A stretch of DNA of 64,000 bases from Planomicrobium sp. Y74 (GCF_003668635.1 NZ_RCWH01000004.1:332134-396133); one strand, 5' to 3'. Shown: positions 18,639-27,898, counted from the stretch's first letter. The notes: generated by a model from the letters alone, not told the origin. Translations and numbers: made by a program.

Positions 18639-19644
18639 TCAGCTCATCTCCATCTCCGCGGGACACCATGATTTCGCCTTTTTCTTCCAGGCTGCGAACC
18701 AATGCGACAATATTCGTTTGCGCATTTTCCACATCTTTCAGTTTCACAGGACCCATAACGTCGATTTCATCGCGAATAACTTCCGCTCTTCGTGCAGACA
18801 TATTCGAGAATATTCCTTCTTTGACATCTTCGCTTGCCACTTTCAATGCAAATGTCAGATCGGCATCCGATACTTCACGGATAACACGCTGAATCGAACG
18901 TGTTTCGAGTGTAATGATGTCTTCGAAAACAAACATCCGTTTCTTGATTTCAGCAACAAGATCCGGACTTTCGATTTCCAGCTCGGAAAGAATCGCTTTT
19001 TCTGTTCCTCTGTCCACGTTGTTCAATACCTGAACAATCGCTTCAACGCCACCAGTAGCCGTATAATCCTGTGCTCCGGAAGCTGACAGCTTACGTTCGA
19101 TAATCTGTTCCACCTGATGGATCACTTCCGGCGATGTGCTTTCCATCAAAGCAATTCGCTTCGCCACTTCCGCTTGCTTGGCTGGCGGAAGTTGGGAAAT
19201 GACCTGCGACGACTGTCTTGAATCCAGATAGGACAGCACAAGTGCAATGGTTTGAGAATGTTCATGCTGAAGAATATTGAAAAGCTGATTCGGATCCGCT
19301 TTTCTCGCAAAATTGAACGGTTTGACGTGAAGCCTGCTCGTAAGCCGGCCGATTGTATCCATCGCCCGGTCTTTCCCCAATGCCTTCTCCAAAATATCCC
19401 TCGCGTATTCCAGACCGCCTTCATCCATAAAGTCCTGCCCAAGTATCATTTCATAAAATTCGTCAATCACTTTTTCTGTCTGGCTGCTTTTCAACTGCCG
19501 CACATTCGAGATTTCCATCGTCAATTGATCGATTTCCGGTTCCGTCAGCTGCTTGAATATCTCAACAGCAACATCCGGACCCAGACCTACCAGTAATACG
19601 GCTACTTTTTGTACGCCGGTTAATTCTTTAGCACCTTTAACCAC
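18631..19644 (-). CDS. fliG: Flagellar motor switch protein FliG
   Basis: 337 residues with three armadillo-like domains. The EHPQ motif reads EHSQ here (LQHEHSQTIALVLSYL, about 125-140). The C-terminal torque helix carries the charged residues that contact MotA (ISELEIESPDL... further RSIQRVIREV). GTG start eight bases after AGGAG. Confidence 0.96.
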   Translation of the reverse strand: MVKGAKELTGVQKVAVLLVGLGPDVAVEIFKQLTEPEIDQLTMEISNVRQLKSSQTEKVIDEFYEMILGQDFMDEGGLEYARDILEKALGKDRAMDTIGRLTSRLHVKPFNFARKADPNQLFNILQHEHSQTIALVLSYLDSRQSSQVISQLPPAKQAEVAKRIALMESTSPEVIHQVEQIIERKLSASGAQDYTATGGVEAIVQVLNNVDRGTEKAILSELEIESPDLVAEIKKRMFVFEDIITLETRSIQRVIREVSDADLTFALKVASEDVKEGIFSNMSARRAEVIRDEIDVMGPVKLKDVENAQTNIVALVRSLEEKGEIMVSRGDGDELIV

Positions 19645-19655
19645 AAGTTACACTC

Positions 19656-21293
19656 CTACTCTTCCGACATCCAAGTACGCAATAATTTCGTGAAATCTTC
19701 CGGACGGCCTTTTGCCAGTTTTTCAATCGTCTTCCGTTTTGGATTCGACCTAGAGTCAAATTCCGAAAGATCGATTTCCTTCTCTTCTTCCTCTAAAGAT
19801 CCAATCGGAGTTACAGGCTGTTCGAACATATCAAAGCCGTAATCCTCTTCGATCACTTCACGCTTCCTTCTCATCAGAACAAAGATCAGGCTGCCGATGA
19901 TTAAAATCAGTGCAACGACTGCTCCCGCAATCAGTAAAAGGCTGTTCGGAATCGTACCGAACCAATTGTCAATCGGGTCTTCAGCTTCCACGACCGTTTT
20001 GCCCTGGAACTCAGTAGCAAAGACCGAAATACGATCATCCAGTTCAAGCTCGTTGACTTCAGCGCCATTCATGCTGAGTGCAGCACTGACCGTATTGCCC
20101 AGCAGATTCCGGATATCGCCGACCGTTTCAAGCGTCAGGCTATCAGGATTCCCAGGTACCGGTGGTTCAACACCGACATTGATCGTAATATCATCAATCA
20201 CATAAGGGCTTAACTCGATTTGGCGATGAATCCGGTTGACTTCGCGGTTGATGCGCTCTTCCGTTCTTTCCGATTCACTGTTTCCGCCTGCACCTGCAGC
20301 CGGATAATTGGCAATCTCAGTATCTCCAGTACCCGCAGCGTCTTCTACTGTCGCGCCTTCACTGGAATAGGTTTCAACAATTCGTTCCACGCTGATATCA
20401 ATGCCTTCGCCCGTTTCTTCATTAACCGGTTCAACCAATTGTTCTTCGCGTTTTTCTTTCGTAAAATCCACACTTGCCATTACCGACACGACCACTTTAT
20501 CGCGCCCAAGCAATAAACCCAGCATCTGCTGTAATTCTTTTTGTATGTCTTTTTCGATATCCTGTTTGATATCGCGCTGTTGCTGATACACCGTCAAAGT
20601 CGTATCAGCAGCCTTTTCGTCTTCCATGGTGAAAGTCTGTCCATTCTGATCCATGATGACTATCTGATCTGACGGCAGACTCGGAACACTCTTGCTGATC
20701 AGGTGATACAAGCCATTGACTTGCTTTTGATCCAATTGAAATGAAGGCTCGCCTTTAATGACTACAGAAGCTGTCGCCACCTGTTCATCATCCGTCAGCC
20801 ACACATTTTCCTTTGGCAGTGTAATCATCACATTGGCATCCGTTACGCCATCAATCTGGCGGATCAGCATAGCCAATTCGTTTTGCATTGCATCTCGTTC
20901 AACAACATCAAAATGGCGGTCAGTCATGCCCAGCCCCATATTGTCACTGAAAATGCTGTAATTCACATTGCCATTCTTCGGAATTCCTTCAGCGGCTAAA
21001 CTGACTTTCAAGTTTGCCACTTCTTCTGGCGGCACACTGATTGTCTTGCCGTCTGACGAAACTTCCGTCAATATTCCCTGCGCTTCAATCGCCGCCTTAA
21101 TTTCACCGGTTTCAGCCGGCGACAAGTTCGAATACAACGGCGTCATATCCGATTTGGAACCAAGAAATATGAATACAAGCAACAGCAGGAAAGTAACAAA
21201 AAACGATCCGATAATCGTCCATCTTATCTTTGGAGAAATATTCCCCCAAGTCTCACTGACTTTTGTTTTGTAAGCACTAAACTTCTCTTTCAT
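19656..21293 (-). CDS. fliF: Flagellar MS-ring protein FliF
   Basis: 545 residues with two transmembrane helices (about 27-48 and 444-466) flanking a periplasmic/extracytoplasmic ring-building region with YscJ-like domains, and a cytosolic C-tail that binds FliG (last about 35 residues). First structure of the basal body. Confidence 0.96.
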   Translation of the reverse strand: MKEKFSAYKTKVSETWGNISPKIRWTIIGSFFVTFLLLLVFIFLGSKSDMTPLYSNLSPAETGEIKAAIEAQGILTEVSSDGKTISVPPEEVANLKVSLAAEGIPKNGNVNYSIFSDNMGLGMTDRHFDVVERDAMQNELAMLIRQIDGVTDANVMITLPKENVWLTDDEQVATASVVIKGEPSFQLDQKQVNGLYHLISKSVPSLPSDQIVIMDQNGQTFTMEDEKAADTTLTVYQQQRDIKQDIEKDIQKELQQMLGLLLGRDKVVVSVMASVDFTKEKREEQLVEPVNEETGEGIDISVERIVETYSSEGATVEDAAGTGDTEIANYPAAGAGGNSESERTEERINREVNRIHRQIELSPYVIDDITINVGVEPPVPGNPDSLTLETVGDIRNLLGNTVSAALSMNGAEVNELELDDRISVFATEFQGKTVVEAEDPIDNWFGTIPNSLLLIAGAVVALILIIGSLIFVLMRRKREVIEEDYGFDMFEQPVTPIGSLEEEEKEIDLSEFDSRSNPKRKTIEKLAKGRPEDFTKLLRTWMSEE

Positions 21294-21318
21294 CGATCAC
21301 TCATCCTATTTGCCAGAA

Positions 21319-21615
21319 TCATACTTGCATTCTCATCACTTCTTGGTAAGCTTCCACTACTTTATTGCGTACTTGCATCGTCAGTTCGAGTGACAGACTC
21401 GCTTTCTCGGAAGCAATCATCACTTCGTGGATATTTTCAACCTTTCCGGTTGCCAGATCACTTGTCAGCTTATCGGATGCTTTTTGTGTCTGATTGACGT
21501 TCTGTATTGCTTGCTTGAAAATTTCGCCGAACCCCTCCACCTTGTTTTCAGGCTTCGCGATTGGATTAGTCAAACCTTGTATAAATGGTGTCTGTATCTG
21601 ATTTATTGGATTCAT
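21319..21615 (-). CDS. fliE: Flagellar hook-basal body protein FliE
   Basis: 98 residues, helical, with the FliE C-terminal pattern KASLSLELTMQVRNKVVEAYQEVMRMQV. Joins the MS ring to the proximal rod and opens the export route. Confidence 0.95.
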   Translation of the reverse strand: MNPINQIQTPFIQGLTNPIAKPENKVEGFGEIFKQAIQNVNQTQKASDKLTSDLATGKVENIHEVMIASEKASLSLELTMQVRNKVVEAYQEVMRMQV

Positions 21616-21682
21616 CGTATTTCCCCCAGGTTTGTTTCTTTATAGAAGTAACTTAAAATAGTTCAGTATTTTCAGAAGTAAA

Positions 21683-22138
21683 TTACTTCCCGATTTCCAA
21701 AGCTTTCATGAACATGCTCTTTGATGCGTTCAGCGCAGTTACGTTCGCTTCATATGAACGGGTGGCTGACATCAGGTCGACCATTTCTTTGATCGGATCA
21801 ACATTCGGCAACTGCACATAGCCGTTTTCATCTGCATCGGGATGGCTCGGATCGTAATTCAATGTGAAAGGTGCATCATCTTCTTTTATCCTTGAGACCG
21901 ATACGCCTGATACCGCGTTATTGCCGTTGCCCATCATCGACTGCAATTTCTGTTCAAACGGAGAAACGCCGCTTTGCGTCAATTCTACTGTTTTCCGGCG
22001 ATAAGGCGTCCATTCACCATTGACCATTTGCGACCGTGTCGTTTCCGCGTTGGCAATATTGGCAGATACCACATCCATCCGGAGACGGTTCGCCGTCAGG
22101 CCGGATGCGCTGATATTAAAACTGTTGAATAAGCTCAT
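21683..22138 (-). CDS. flgC: Flagellar basal-body rod protein FlgC
   Basis: 151 residues: N-terminal rod motif (SASGLTANRLRMDVVSANIANAET) and C-terminal MVDLMSATRSYEANVTALNASKSM. Proximal rod subunit. Follows flgB after 5 bp. Confidence 0.95.
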   Translation of the reverse strand: MSLFNSFNISASGLTANRLRMDVVSANIANAETTRSQMVNGEWTPYRRKTVELTQSGVSPFEQKLQSMMGNGNNAVSGVSVSRIKEDDAPFTLNYDPSHPDADENGYVQLPNVDPIKEMVDLMSATRSYEANVTALNASKSMFMKALEIGK

Positions 22139-22143
22139 TCGAA

Positions 22144-22545
22144 TTATCTCCCTCCGCTGATGACAGAACTCAGGCTGCGGAATTTTCCGCTGATTCTGTC
22201 GGTTACTGCGTTATATAGAAGCTGGTTTTTCGCCAACTCCGCCATTTCGACATCCATGTCGACATTATTGCCGTTAATTTTATACTCCGAATGTTCATTG
22301 ACTGTGACCCTCGGATCAAATTGCGAGGATTCATTGCTGAATGCAATATGTTTCGCATCAGTCTTATAACTCGACAGTGCCTGCTTGCCGGAAGCATTTT
22401 TCAGCGCGGTTTCAAAATCAACTTGTTTGGCTTTGTAACCTGGCGTATCCACATTCGCTATATTCGCCGTATGTGTCTGCTGCTTCAGGGCTGAAGTTGA
22501 TAAAGCCCTTTCCAGCGACTGGATTGTGGGTGAAATGAGATTCAA
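22144..22545 (-). CDS. flgB: Flagellar basal-body rod protein FlgB (first gene of operon)
   Basis: 133 residues with the rod N-terminal motif (TANIANVDTPGYKAKQVDFE) and a C-terminal MAELAKNQLLYNAVTDRISGKF. TTG start seven bases behind a very strong ribosome site (AGGAGGAAGG), so translation initiation is unlikely to be limiting; control probably lies in the riboswitch-terminator leader upstream. Confidence 0.95.
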   Translation of the reverse strand: MNLISPTIQSLERALSTSALKQQTHTANIANVDTPGYKAKQVDFETALKNASGKQALSSYKTDAKHIAFSNESSQFDPRVTVNEHSEYKINGNNVDMDVEMAELAKNQLLYNAVTDRISGKFRSLSSVISGGR

Positions 22546-22582
22546 TTTCCTTCCTCCTACATAAATATGTATTCATTTCTAC

Positions 22583-22612
22583 AAATAAAAATCCACCCTC
22601 AATAAAGGTGGA
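22583..22612 (-). terminator. Riboswitch expression platform: intrinsic terminator before flgB
   Basis: A 6-bp GC-rich stem (TCCACC / GGTGGA, 22607-22612 with 22592-22597) with a 9-nt loop, then TTTTTATTT on the minus strand. It lies 20 bases after the c-di-GMP aptamer and 38 bases before the flgB start, so it would stop transcription of the whole motility operon when formed. Confidence 0.85.
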
Positions 22613-22631
22613 CAAGCTTCACAGCTTCCAT

Positions 22632-22716
22632 CTTCCGGTGACCCGGCTGCCCTATAAATGAATACTTAGGCCCGTGGTTTTGCGTCCTTTTCTTTCAAAA
22701 AGTTTGCCTTTTTCAG
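22632..22716 (-). promoter_or_regulatory. Cyclic-di-GMP class I (GEMM-I) riboswitch aptamer
   Basis: Read on the minus strand, the leader shows all GEMM-I landmarks in order: GGCAAAC, a stem capped by a GAAA tetraloop (22687-22702), GGACGCAAAACC, the CGGGCCTAAG block, a variable hairpin and the TAGGGCAGCCGGGTCACCG receptor-side strand. These line up base for base with the Vibrio Vc2 aptamer. The G and C that contact c-di-GMP are in the conserved blocks. It is followed by an intrinsic terminator, so it acts on transcription. Whether ligand turns the operon off (as in Clostridioides difficile flgB) or on cannot be settled by eye. Confidence 0.93.
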
Positions 22717-22857
22717 GATAGGTTTTATTACTTTATACTTTCAAACTCATACTTTATTCACATTTTCAAATTTTAGTTCCAAGATATAGTATCACATAAA
22801 TAAAAAATTGTATATTTTTGATTAAAAAATTTTTTATGGTTTTATTTTCCAATACAC

Positions 22858-22887
22858 TTGTCAATATTGTCAATAAAATGTTATGCT
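22858..22887 (+). promoter_or_regulatory. Putative SigA promoter for flhO-flhP
   Basis: TTGTCA (22858-22863), 18 bases, TATGCT (22882-22887), 43 bp before the flhO start. A tandem 9-bp direct repeat (TTGTCAATA twice, 22858-22875) covers the -35 region and could be a regulator site. Confidence 0.55.
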
Positions 22888-22930
22888 TACGCATATTAAT
22901 CTTATTTTCTCGAGAGGAAGAGATCGAACA

Positions 22931-23782
22931 ATGTTTCGTGGTTTATACACCGCCACATCAGGGATGATGGCGAATAACAGACAGCAGCAAGTGCTGACAA
23001 ACAACCTGGCAAATGCCATGACCCCCGGTTTCAAAAAAGACCAATCCGTCATGCGCGCATTTCCTGCCCAATTGATCAAAGCGATGGAATCCGGTGGAAC
23101 TACAGTTGGAGGAGCAAAACTTCCAGCTTCGCAAAAACACATCGGTTCACTTCATACAGGAGTTTACACACAGGAAGGAATCCCTTCTTTCACACAAGGT
23201 GCTTTAAAAAATACAGGAAATTCTACAGATTTAGCGTTGCTCAGTTCGTCGCTTCCGGTCAACCCGGAGACTGGACAGCAAGGGGCTGTAAGCTTCGCAG
23301 TGTCACTGCCGAACAATGAAATCCGCTATACTCAAAACGGACAATTTACTGTTGACAATGCCGGATTCCTGACAACAGCTGAAGGATTCAACGTTTTGAA
23401 TCAAGACTTACAGCCTATTCAGGTCAATTCCACTGAATTTACAATCGGTGAAGGTGGACAAGTTACATTGGCTGACGGCACTGTAAATAATTCCCTGTTT
23501 TTATCCTACACTGAAAATCCGCAACAATTTATCAAAGAAGGCCAGAATCTTCTGCGCTGGGCCGGCGATCCCGCTTTGGCTCCCGTGTCGATTGAACTTG
23601 CCGGGCTCGGCAATACCGGCCCCCTTGTTCAGCAGGGATATATTGAACAATCGAATGTTGATTTAACGCAGACCATGACCGATATGATGAAAACTTACCG
23701 CGGATTCGAATCAAACCAGAAAATAATCCAGGCCTATGATCGCAGTATGGAAAAAGCGGTCAATGAAATCGGCCGTGTATAA
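22931..23782 (+). CDS. flhO: Flagellar rod protein FlhO (FlgF/FlgG type)
   Basis: 283 residues beginning MFRGLYTATSGMMANNRQQQVL with the rod N-terminal helix and ending with SNVDLTQTMTDMMKTYRGFESNQK. Together with FlhP it forms the distal rod in Bacillus. Start at 22931, after GAGAGGAAGAG; an upstream in-frame ATG has no ribosome site. Transcribed away from the flgB operon. Confidence 0.9.
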   Translation: MFRGLYTATSGMMANNRQQQVLTNNLANAMTPGFKKDQSVMRAFPAQLIKAMESGGTTVGGAKLPASQKHIGSLHTGVYTQEGIPSFTQGALKNTGNSTDLALLSSSLPVNPETGQQGAVSFAVSLPNNEIRYTQNGQFTVDNAGFLTTAEGFNVLNQDLQPIQVNSTEFTIGEGGQVTLADGTVNNSLFLSYTENPQQFIKEGQNLLRWAGDPALAPVSIELAGLGNTGPLVQQGYIEQSNVDLTQTMTDMMKTYRGFESNQKIIQAYDRSMEKAVNEIGRV

Positions 23783-23798
23783 TGGGAGGCCCAGCTAA

Positions 23799-24638
23799 AT
23801 GAATATCCAGATGAATTCCGCGGCTTCCTCTATGCGCGAATTGCAGAAAAAAATCGATACAATCGCTAATAATATCGCGAACGTCAATACCACCGGCTAC
23901 AAACGGCAGGAAGCGAATTTCGCCGACGCCCTGGTGCAATCGTTCGAAAAACAAGCTGGCCCACTGGAAGCTGGACGCCAAACACCAAACGGCATCCGCA
24001 TCGGCGCTGGCGCAACCGTTTCACAGATTGCCCTTCGCACCAATCAAGGTTCTGCTGTCCAAACCGGCCGCGAACTCGATTTCATGATCACAGGCGAAAA
24101 CGGATACTTCCGTGTCGAGTCTGACGGAAATACGTATTACACCAAAAACGGCTCGTTCCAATTAACGCCAGATGCAGCCGGCAACCAGCTGAACCTGGTT
24201 ACATCGGGCGGCGAAGCCGTGCTCGGCGCGAACAACCAGCCAATCACCATCGACAATGATTACGATAAAATCACTGTAAATGAAAACGGCACACTTGAAG
24301 TAACGTATAAAACTGCCGGCAAGCCAGCGGATGCGTTCCAATTGAGCATCGCTGAAATCAACCGGCCGGATCTTCTTCAGAAAACCGGCGGCAATCTTTA
24401 CGAATTGCCGGGCACCGAAGCTGAGCAAGTCGCCAACGGCACCTTGCAGGTTTTGAATCTTGCCGACGGAAATGACGGGACGATTCGTGTCGGCCAAGGG
24501 GCACTCGAAATGTCCAACGTCGACTTGACCAATGAAATGACCGAATTAATCGCTACTCAGCGTTTGCTGCAATCGCAAAGCAAGGCGATTTCATTTGCTG
24601 ATGATATGCGCGGGCTTGTAAATACGATTAGAGGATAG
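23799..24638 (+). CDS. flhP: Flagellar rod protein FlhP (FlgG type)
   Basis: 279 residues: N-terminal rod motif (TIANNIANVNTTGYKRQEANF) and C-terminal SNVDLTNEMTELIATQRLLQSQSK. Sixteen bases after flhO with GGGAGG ribosome site; the two form a short operon ended by a strong terminator. Confidence 0.9.
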   Translation: MNIQMNSAASSMRELQKKIDTIANNIANVNTTGYKRQEANFADALVQSFEKQAGPLEAGRQTPNGIRIGAGATVSQIALRTNQGSAVQTGRELDFMITGENGYFRVESDGNTYYTKNGSFQLTPDAAGNQLNLVTSGGEAVLGANNQPITIDNDYDKITVNENGTLEVTYKTAGKPADAFQLSIAEINRPDLLQKTGGNLYELPGTEAEQVANGTLQVLNLADGNDGTIRVGQGALEMSNVDLTNEMTELIATQRLLQSQSKAISFADDMRGLVNTIRG

Positions 24639-24642
24639 AAAT

Positions 24643-24680
24643 AAAAGCTTGCAACCCATAGTATAGGGTTGCAAGCTTTT
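24643..24680 (+). terminator. Terminator after flhP
   Basis: Perfect 15-bp stem AAAAGCTTGCAACCC with its complement, loop of 8, ending in a T run. Symmetric enough to work on both strands. Confidence 0.9.
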
Positions 24681-24702
24681 CTCATTTCTGGATTTTTGTA
24701 AT

Positions 24703-24740
24703 TTTTCTGTTAAGTTTTGGGTTGAAAACTTAACAGAAAA
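24703..24740. repeat. Perfect 16-bp inverted repeat between flhP and flgL
   Basis: Arms 24703-24718 and 24725-24740 are exact complements with a 6-base spacer. Neither strand shows a T run after the hairpin, so it is not a standard terminator. It could be an operator, a relic of a mobile element or an RNA processing hairpin. Confidence 0.6.
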
Positions 24741-24867
24741 GAATATCACCATACACGTTGATTCCGTTTTTTGATCTATGCCCAAATGCTAAAAATTACT
24801 ACAAAAAAGGACCTCTCTAACGCAGCCAGTTGCTTCTTTTTTCGTTTACTCCCAACTCCCCCAAAAC

Positions 24868-24900
24868 ACAAAAAAGAGCGTCGCCACAATGGCAACGCTC
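24868..24900 (-). terminator. Terminator after flgL
   Basis: Stem GAGCGTTGCCA / TGGCGACGCTC (one mismatch) followed by TTTTTTGTGTTTT on the minus strand, 14 bp past the flgL stop; ends the yvyF-flgL operon. Confidence 0.85.
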
Positions 24901-24913
24901 CTTCTCTCATTTA

Positions 24914-25792
24914 TTATCTTAAAAAGTCCATCAAAGTTGGCTGAATGATTTTTGCTGATGCAGCAAGACTCGCCTGGTACAGGCTTTCTTCGCTTTTCAG
25001 CTTTGTAATCGCTTCGGCGATGTCAATGTCTTCGATCTTCGACAGCATTTGCTTCAACTCGAGCGTGCTTCCGGAGATGCGGTTTTCGACAGCTTCGACG
25101 CGGTTTTTACGAGCTCCGACTTCAGCAGCTTTTTGCAGCATCTGGTCGACTCCGCTGTCGATTTTATCCAAGGAGACTTTTTCGCCGGCACGCAGGTTTT
25201 GCGCTGCTTCCGACAGTTTCGCAAAGAGGCCATCTTGTCCTTCACCGAATAATTCGCCCGCCTTCACGCCAACTTCCAGCGTCAAGCCGTCTGCAATCGT
25301 AAAAGTTTTCAATTTCACATCCGCGAAATTAGCTGTTTCATGCGAGTTTTTGTCTGCATAAGGCGCATTTTTCGTATCCGTACCATTGAAAAGGTAATTG
25401 CCGTTCACTTGTGTGTTGGCAAACTGGCGAAGCTGCTCAGTCAATTCTTCGACTTCCGTCGCAACGATATTGCGGTCTTCATCGTTCAATGTACCGTTAT
25501 TTCCTTGAACAGACAATTCGCGCACACGCTGCATGACATTCACCATGCTGTTGATGGTCTGATCCGTTTCATCCAGCACCAAATTGGCTTCACTCGTATT
25601 GCGCTCGTATTGGCCATTTGCCGAAATGGCTGACTTCAATTGCATCGCTTGGCTCACGCCGTGCGGATCGTCTGAAGGTTTATGAATTTGCTTGCCTGTC
25701 GAAGCGTCGTTATACGCTTTATTCAGGCGGCTCATGTTCTGGCTGACATGGTTCATTGAATTCTGGTGTAGCATCTGATGTGAAATTCTCAT
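24914..25792 (-). CDS. flgL: Hook-filament junction protein FlgL (HAP3)
   Basis: 292 residues with flagellin-like N- and C-terminal D0/D1 helices (MRISHQMLHQNSMNHV; IAEAITKLKSEESLYQASLAASAKI). Exported junction protein between FlgK and filament. Last gene of the SigD-dependent yvyF-flgM-flgN-flgK-flgL operon. Confidence 0.95.
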   Translation of the reverse strand: MRISHQMLHQNSMNHVSQNMSRLNKAYNDASTGKQIHKPSDDPHGVSQAMQLKSAISANGQYERNTSEANLVLDETDQTINSMVNVMQRVRELSVQGNNGTLNDEDRNIVATEVEELTEQLRQFANTQVNGNYLFNGTDTKNAPYADKNSHETANFADVKLKTFTIADGLTLEVGVKAGELFGEGQDGLFAKLSEAAQNLRAGEKVSLDKIDSGVDQMLQKAAEVGARKNRVEAVENRISGSTLELKQMLSKIEDIDIAEAITKLKSEESLYQASLAASAKIIQPTLMDFLR

Positions 25793-25817
25793 TTTACTTA
25801 CCTCCGGTTACCGATTA

Positions 25818-27062
25818 TTAACGTGCAGCCATCCGGTTAATAATCGTATCAAGCATCTGATCCGTCGTCGATATCAGCCGAGCTGCGGCACTATATGAAT
25901 GTTGGAATTTAACTAGATTGGCCATTTCTTCATCCAAAGAAACGCCTGTTACAGATTGTCGGCGATTTTCCGTTGCCTGCAATGTCGTTTCGAAGTTCGC
26001 AACCGAGCGGGTTGCCGATTGGCTTTGTGCTCCTAATGTACTGACAAGCTTCTGGTAGTCAGACTTTACGCCTTTAATGTCTGTCTCCATCTCCGCTGTC
26101 GGTGCGCCAAGTGTTGCTCCAAAGTCAACTGCCATAGCGGCAATGCTTGCCGTGTTGCTGAACAGCGGCGTACCGCCTTCTGTTTTATTGTTGGCAGCTG
26201 CAAATGTTGTTGCTACTGAAATCAATGCAGTGTGGTTTTCCTGCACTTTATTTTCTGCTGCAATCAAACCGGCAATTTTCCCGCCTGTTACTTCGGTAGT
26301 ACCGTCAATCTCGCTTACTGTTGTACCAGTAACGAGGGCAAGCGGTGCGCCTTCTTTTTGGACCAAATTAATGTTATAAGCACCGTTCGACTGCGCATCC
26401 ACTTTAATCGGTGCAAGTGCCGATAATTTCTCGACGAGCACATCGCGCTGATCTTTCAAATCATTCGACCCATTGCCGCCGCGGACAATCGATTCGTTTA
26501 GTGAAGCGATCTGTTTCAAATAATCATTCGCTTCAGAAATTGCCGCTGCTTTTTGCTCGCCTAAATCGATTTTCATGTTTGCCATCGAGCTGTCCATCGA
26601 CTGGGCTGCTTCAACAAATGCCTGCGCACGTTCTTTTACAACCGCTTGTGCAGACACACTGTCCGGGTTATTCGAAAGGTCCTGCCATGCGTTCCACAAT
26701 TGATCCATTGCCGCGTTCAAACCGGAATCACTTGGTTCATTGATAATCGATTCCAAACGGTCAAACGCCGCTTGTTTTGTCTGTGCATCTGCAAGTGTAG
26801 CAGATTGATCGCGGTATTGATTATCCAGGAAACGGTCCCGCACACGCGTGATCGAGTCGATGGAAACGCCTGAACCAAGCTGGCCAGGATTCGTGCTGTT
26901 CGTCCAGACATCCAGTGAAGGAGTCGTGCTCTGGTTCACCTGCTGGCGCGAATAGCCTTTCGTATTGGCGTTGGCGATGTTATGACCGGTCGTTGCAATG
27001 CTTGCCTGCCCGACGCTCAAGGCGCGTTTTCCAGTCTCTAATCCGTGAAATGTTGAAACCAT
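25818..27062 (-). CDS. flgK: Hook-filament junction protein FlgK (HAP1), short form
   Basis: 414 residues, clearly shorter than B. subtilis FlgK (about 507). The N-terminal rod-like motif (HNIANANTKGYSRQQVNQ) and the C-terminal LDEEMANLVKFQHSYSAAARLISTTDQMLDTIINR are intact, so the missing length is in the variable central domain. Confidence 0.95.
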   Translation of the reverse strand: MVSTFHGLETGKRALSVGQASIATTGHNIANANTKGYSRQQVNQSTTPSLDVWTNSTNPGQLGSGVSIDSITRVRDRFLDNQYRDQSATLADAQTKQAAFDRLESIINEPSDSGLNAAMDQLWNAWQDLSNNPDSVSAQAVVKERAQAFVEAAQSMDSSMANMKIDLGEQKAAAISEANDYLKQIASLNESIVRGGNGSNDLKDQRDVLVEKLSALAPIKVDAQSNGAYNINLVQKEGAPLALVTGTTVSEIDGTTEVTGGKIAGLIAAENKVQENHTALISVATTFAAANNKTEGGTPLFSNTASIAAMAVDFGATLGAPTAEMETDIKGVKSDYQKLVSTLGAQSQSATRSVANFETTLQATENRRQSVTGVSLDEEMANLVKFQHSYSAAARLISTTDQMLDTIINRMAAR

Positions 27063-27086
27063 GTGTTTCCCTTCCTTCTGCTCCGT

Positions 27087-27575
27087 TCAGGCTTTCGTAT
27101 CGAAAAAGCCGCGGTTGCCTGTTTGTGATTTTTGGCCGGCTTGGCCCATCGGTGATTGGTAATTGAATTGCTGCTGTTGTGACTTGGTGATCTGGTCAAT
27201 CATATGTTGTACAAAGCTCATGGAATCTTTCAGCAGGCGGTCATTGACTTTGTTTTTCGCCTGCAATTCCGCGGTGAGCTCCTGTAATGTTTTCAATTGG
27301 GATTCGATCTTTTGTCTTGCCTGTCCATCGGGAATTTGATCCAGATATGACTGGAAGTTTGCTGCAGAAGAATCCTGCGCATAACTTTCCATTGCTGCCA
27401 TCCGTTCTTGTTCCGCTTGTTCGAGCTGTTTGACCAGCTTCTTTTCTTCTTTTGTTACCCCGTTCAAACTGTCCACATTGCGCTCGATCAATGCTGCTTT
27501 CTTATTGTCAGCGCATGTGATGAGCTGCTGTTGGACGTCTATTAATTGATCCAGTGCCGTGACCATCGCATTCAA
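27087..27575 (-). CDS. flgN: Flagellar export chaperone FlgN
   Basis: 162 residues, helical, dominated by coiled coil; chaperone for FlgK/FlgL. Start chosen at TTG 27575, 11 bases after AAAGGAG; a GTG further up lies inside the ribosome site. The Gln-rich tail (QQQQFNYQSPMG) is typical of the C-terminus in Gram-positive FlgN. Confidence 0.85.
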   Translation of the reverse strand: MNAMVTALDQLIDVQQQLITCADNKKAALIERNVDSLNGVTKEEKKLVKQLEQAEQERMAAMESYAQDSSAANFQSYLDQIPDGQARQKIESQLKTLQELTAELQAKNKVNDRLLKDSMSFVQHMIDQITKSQQQQFNYQSPMGQAGQKSQTGNRGFFDTKA

Positions 27576-27605
27576 TATCCGACACACTCCTTTTAACTAA
27601 ACGTT

Positions 27606-27872
27606 TTATTTTCCATACCAGAAATCAAACATCTTTTCTGCCACTTTCTCATTGTTCACCTGGTATTCACCAGACTGGACCTGGGCTTTCAGCGCCTGAA
27701 TCTTTTCATGGCGCTCAAATTCCGCTTTGCTTTCGAACATCTGCTGAGCTTCATTTGAAATCTGCAGCTGGTCTTCCTTTTGCAATGGCTTCGCTTTATC
27801 CACTTTCGAAACCTGCATCTGCTTTTGGTAAGATTGAATAAAGGAAGAACCGTTTGTTTTATCGATATTCAT
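27606..27872 (-). CDS. flgM: Anti-sigma factor FlgM
   Basis: 88 residues with the FlgM pattern: disordered N-half, DQLQISNEAQQM motif and a C-terminal SigD-binding helix pair (KIQALKAQVQSGEYQVNNEKVAEKM). Inhibits FliA until the hook is complete. The long upstream extension seen in this frame overlaps yvyF and is not used; ATG 27872 follows GGGGCGGTGAAGG. Confidence 0.93.
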   Translation of the reverse strand: MNIDKTNGSSFIQSYQKQMQVSKVDKAKPLQKEDQLQISNEAQQMFESKAEFERHEKIQALKAQVQSGEYQVNNEKVAEKMFDFWYGK

Positions 27873-27898
27873 TCCTTCACCGCCCCATCTTTTATATT

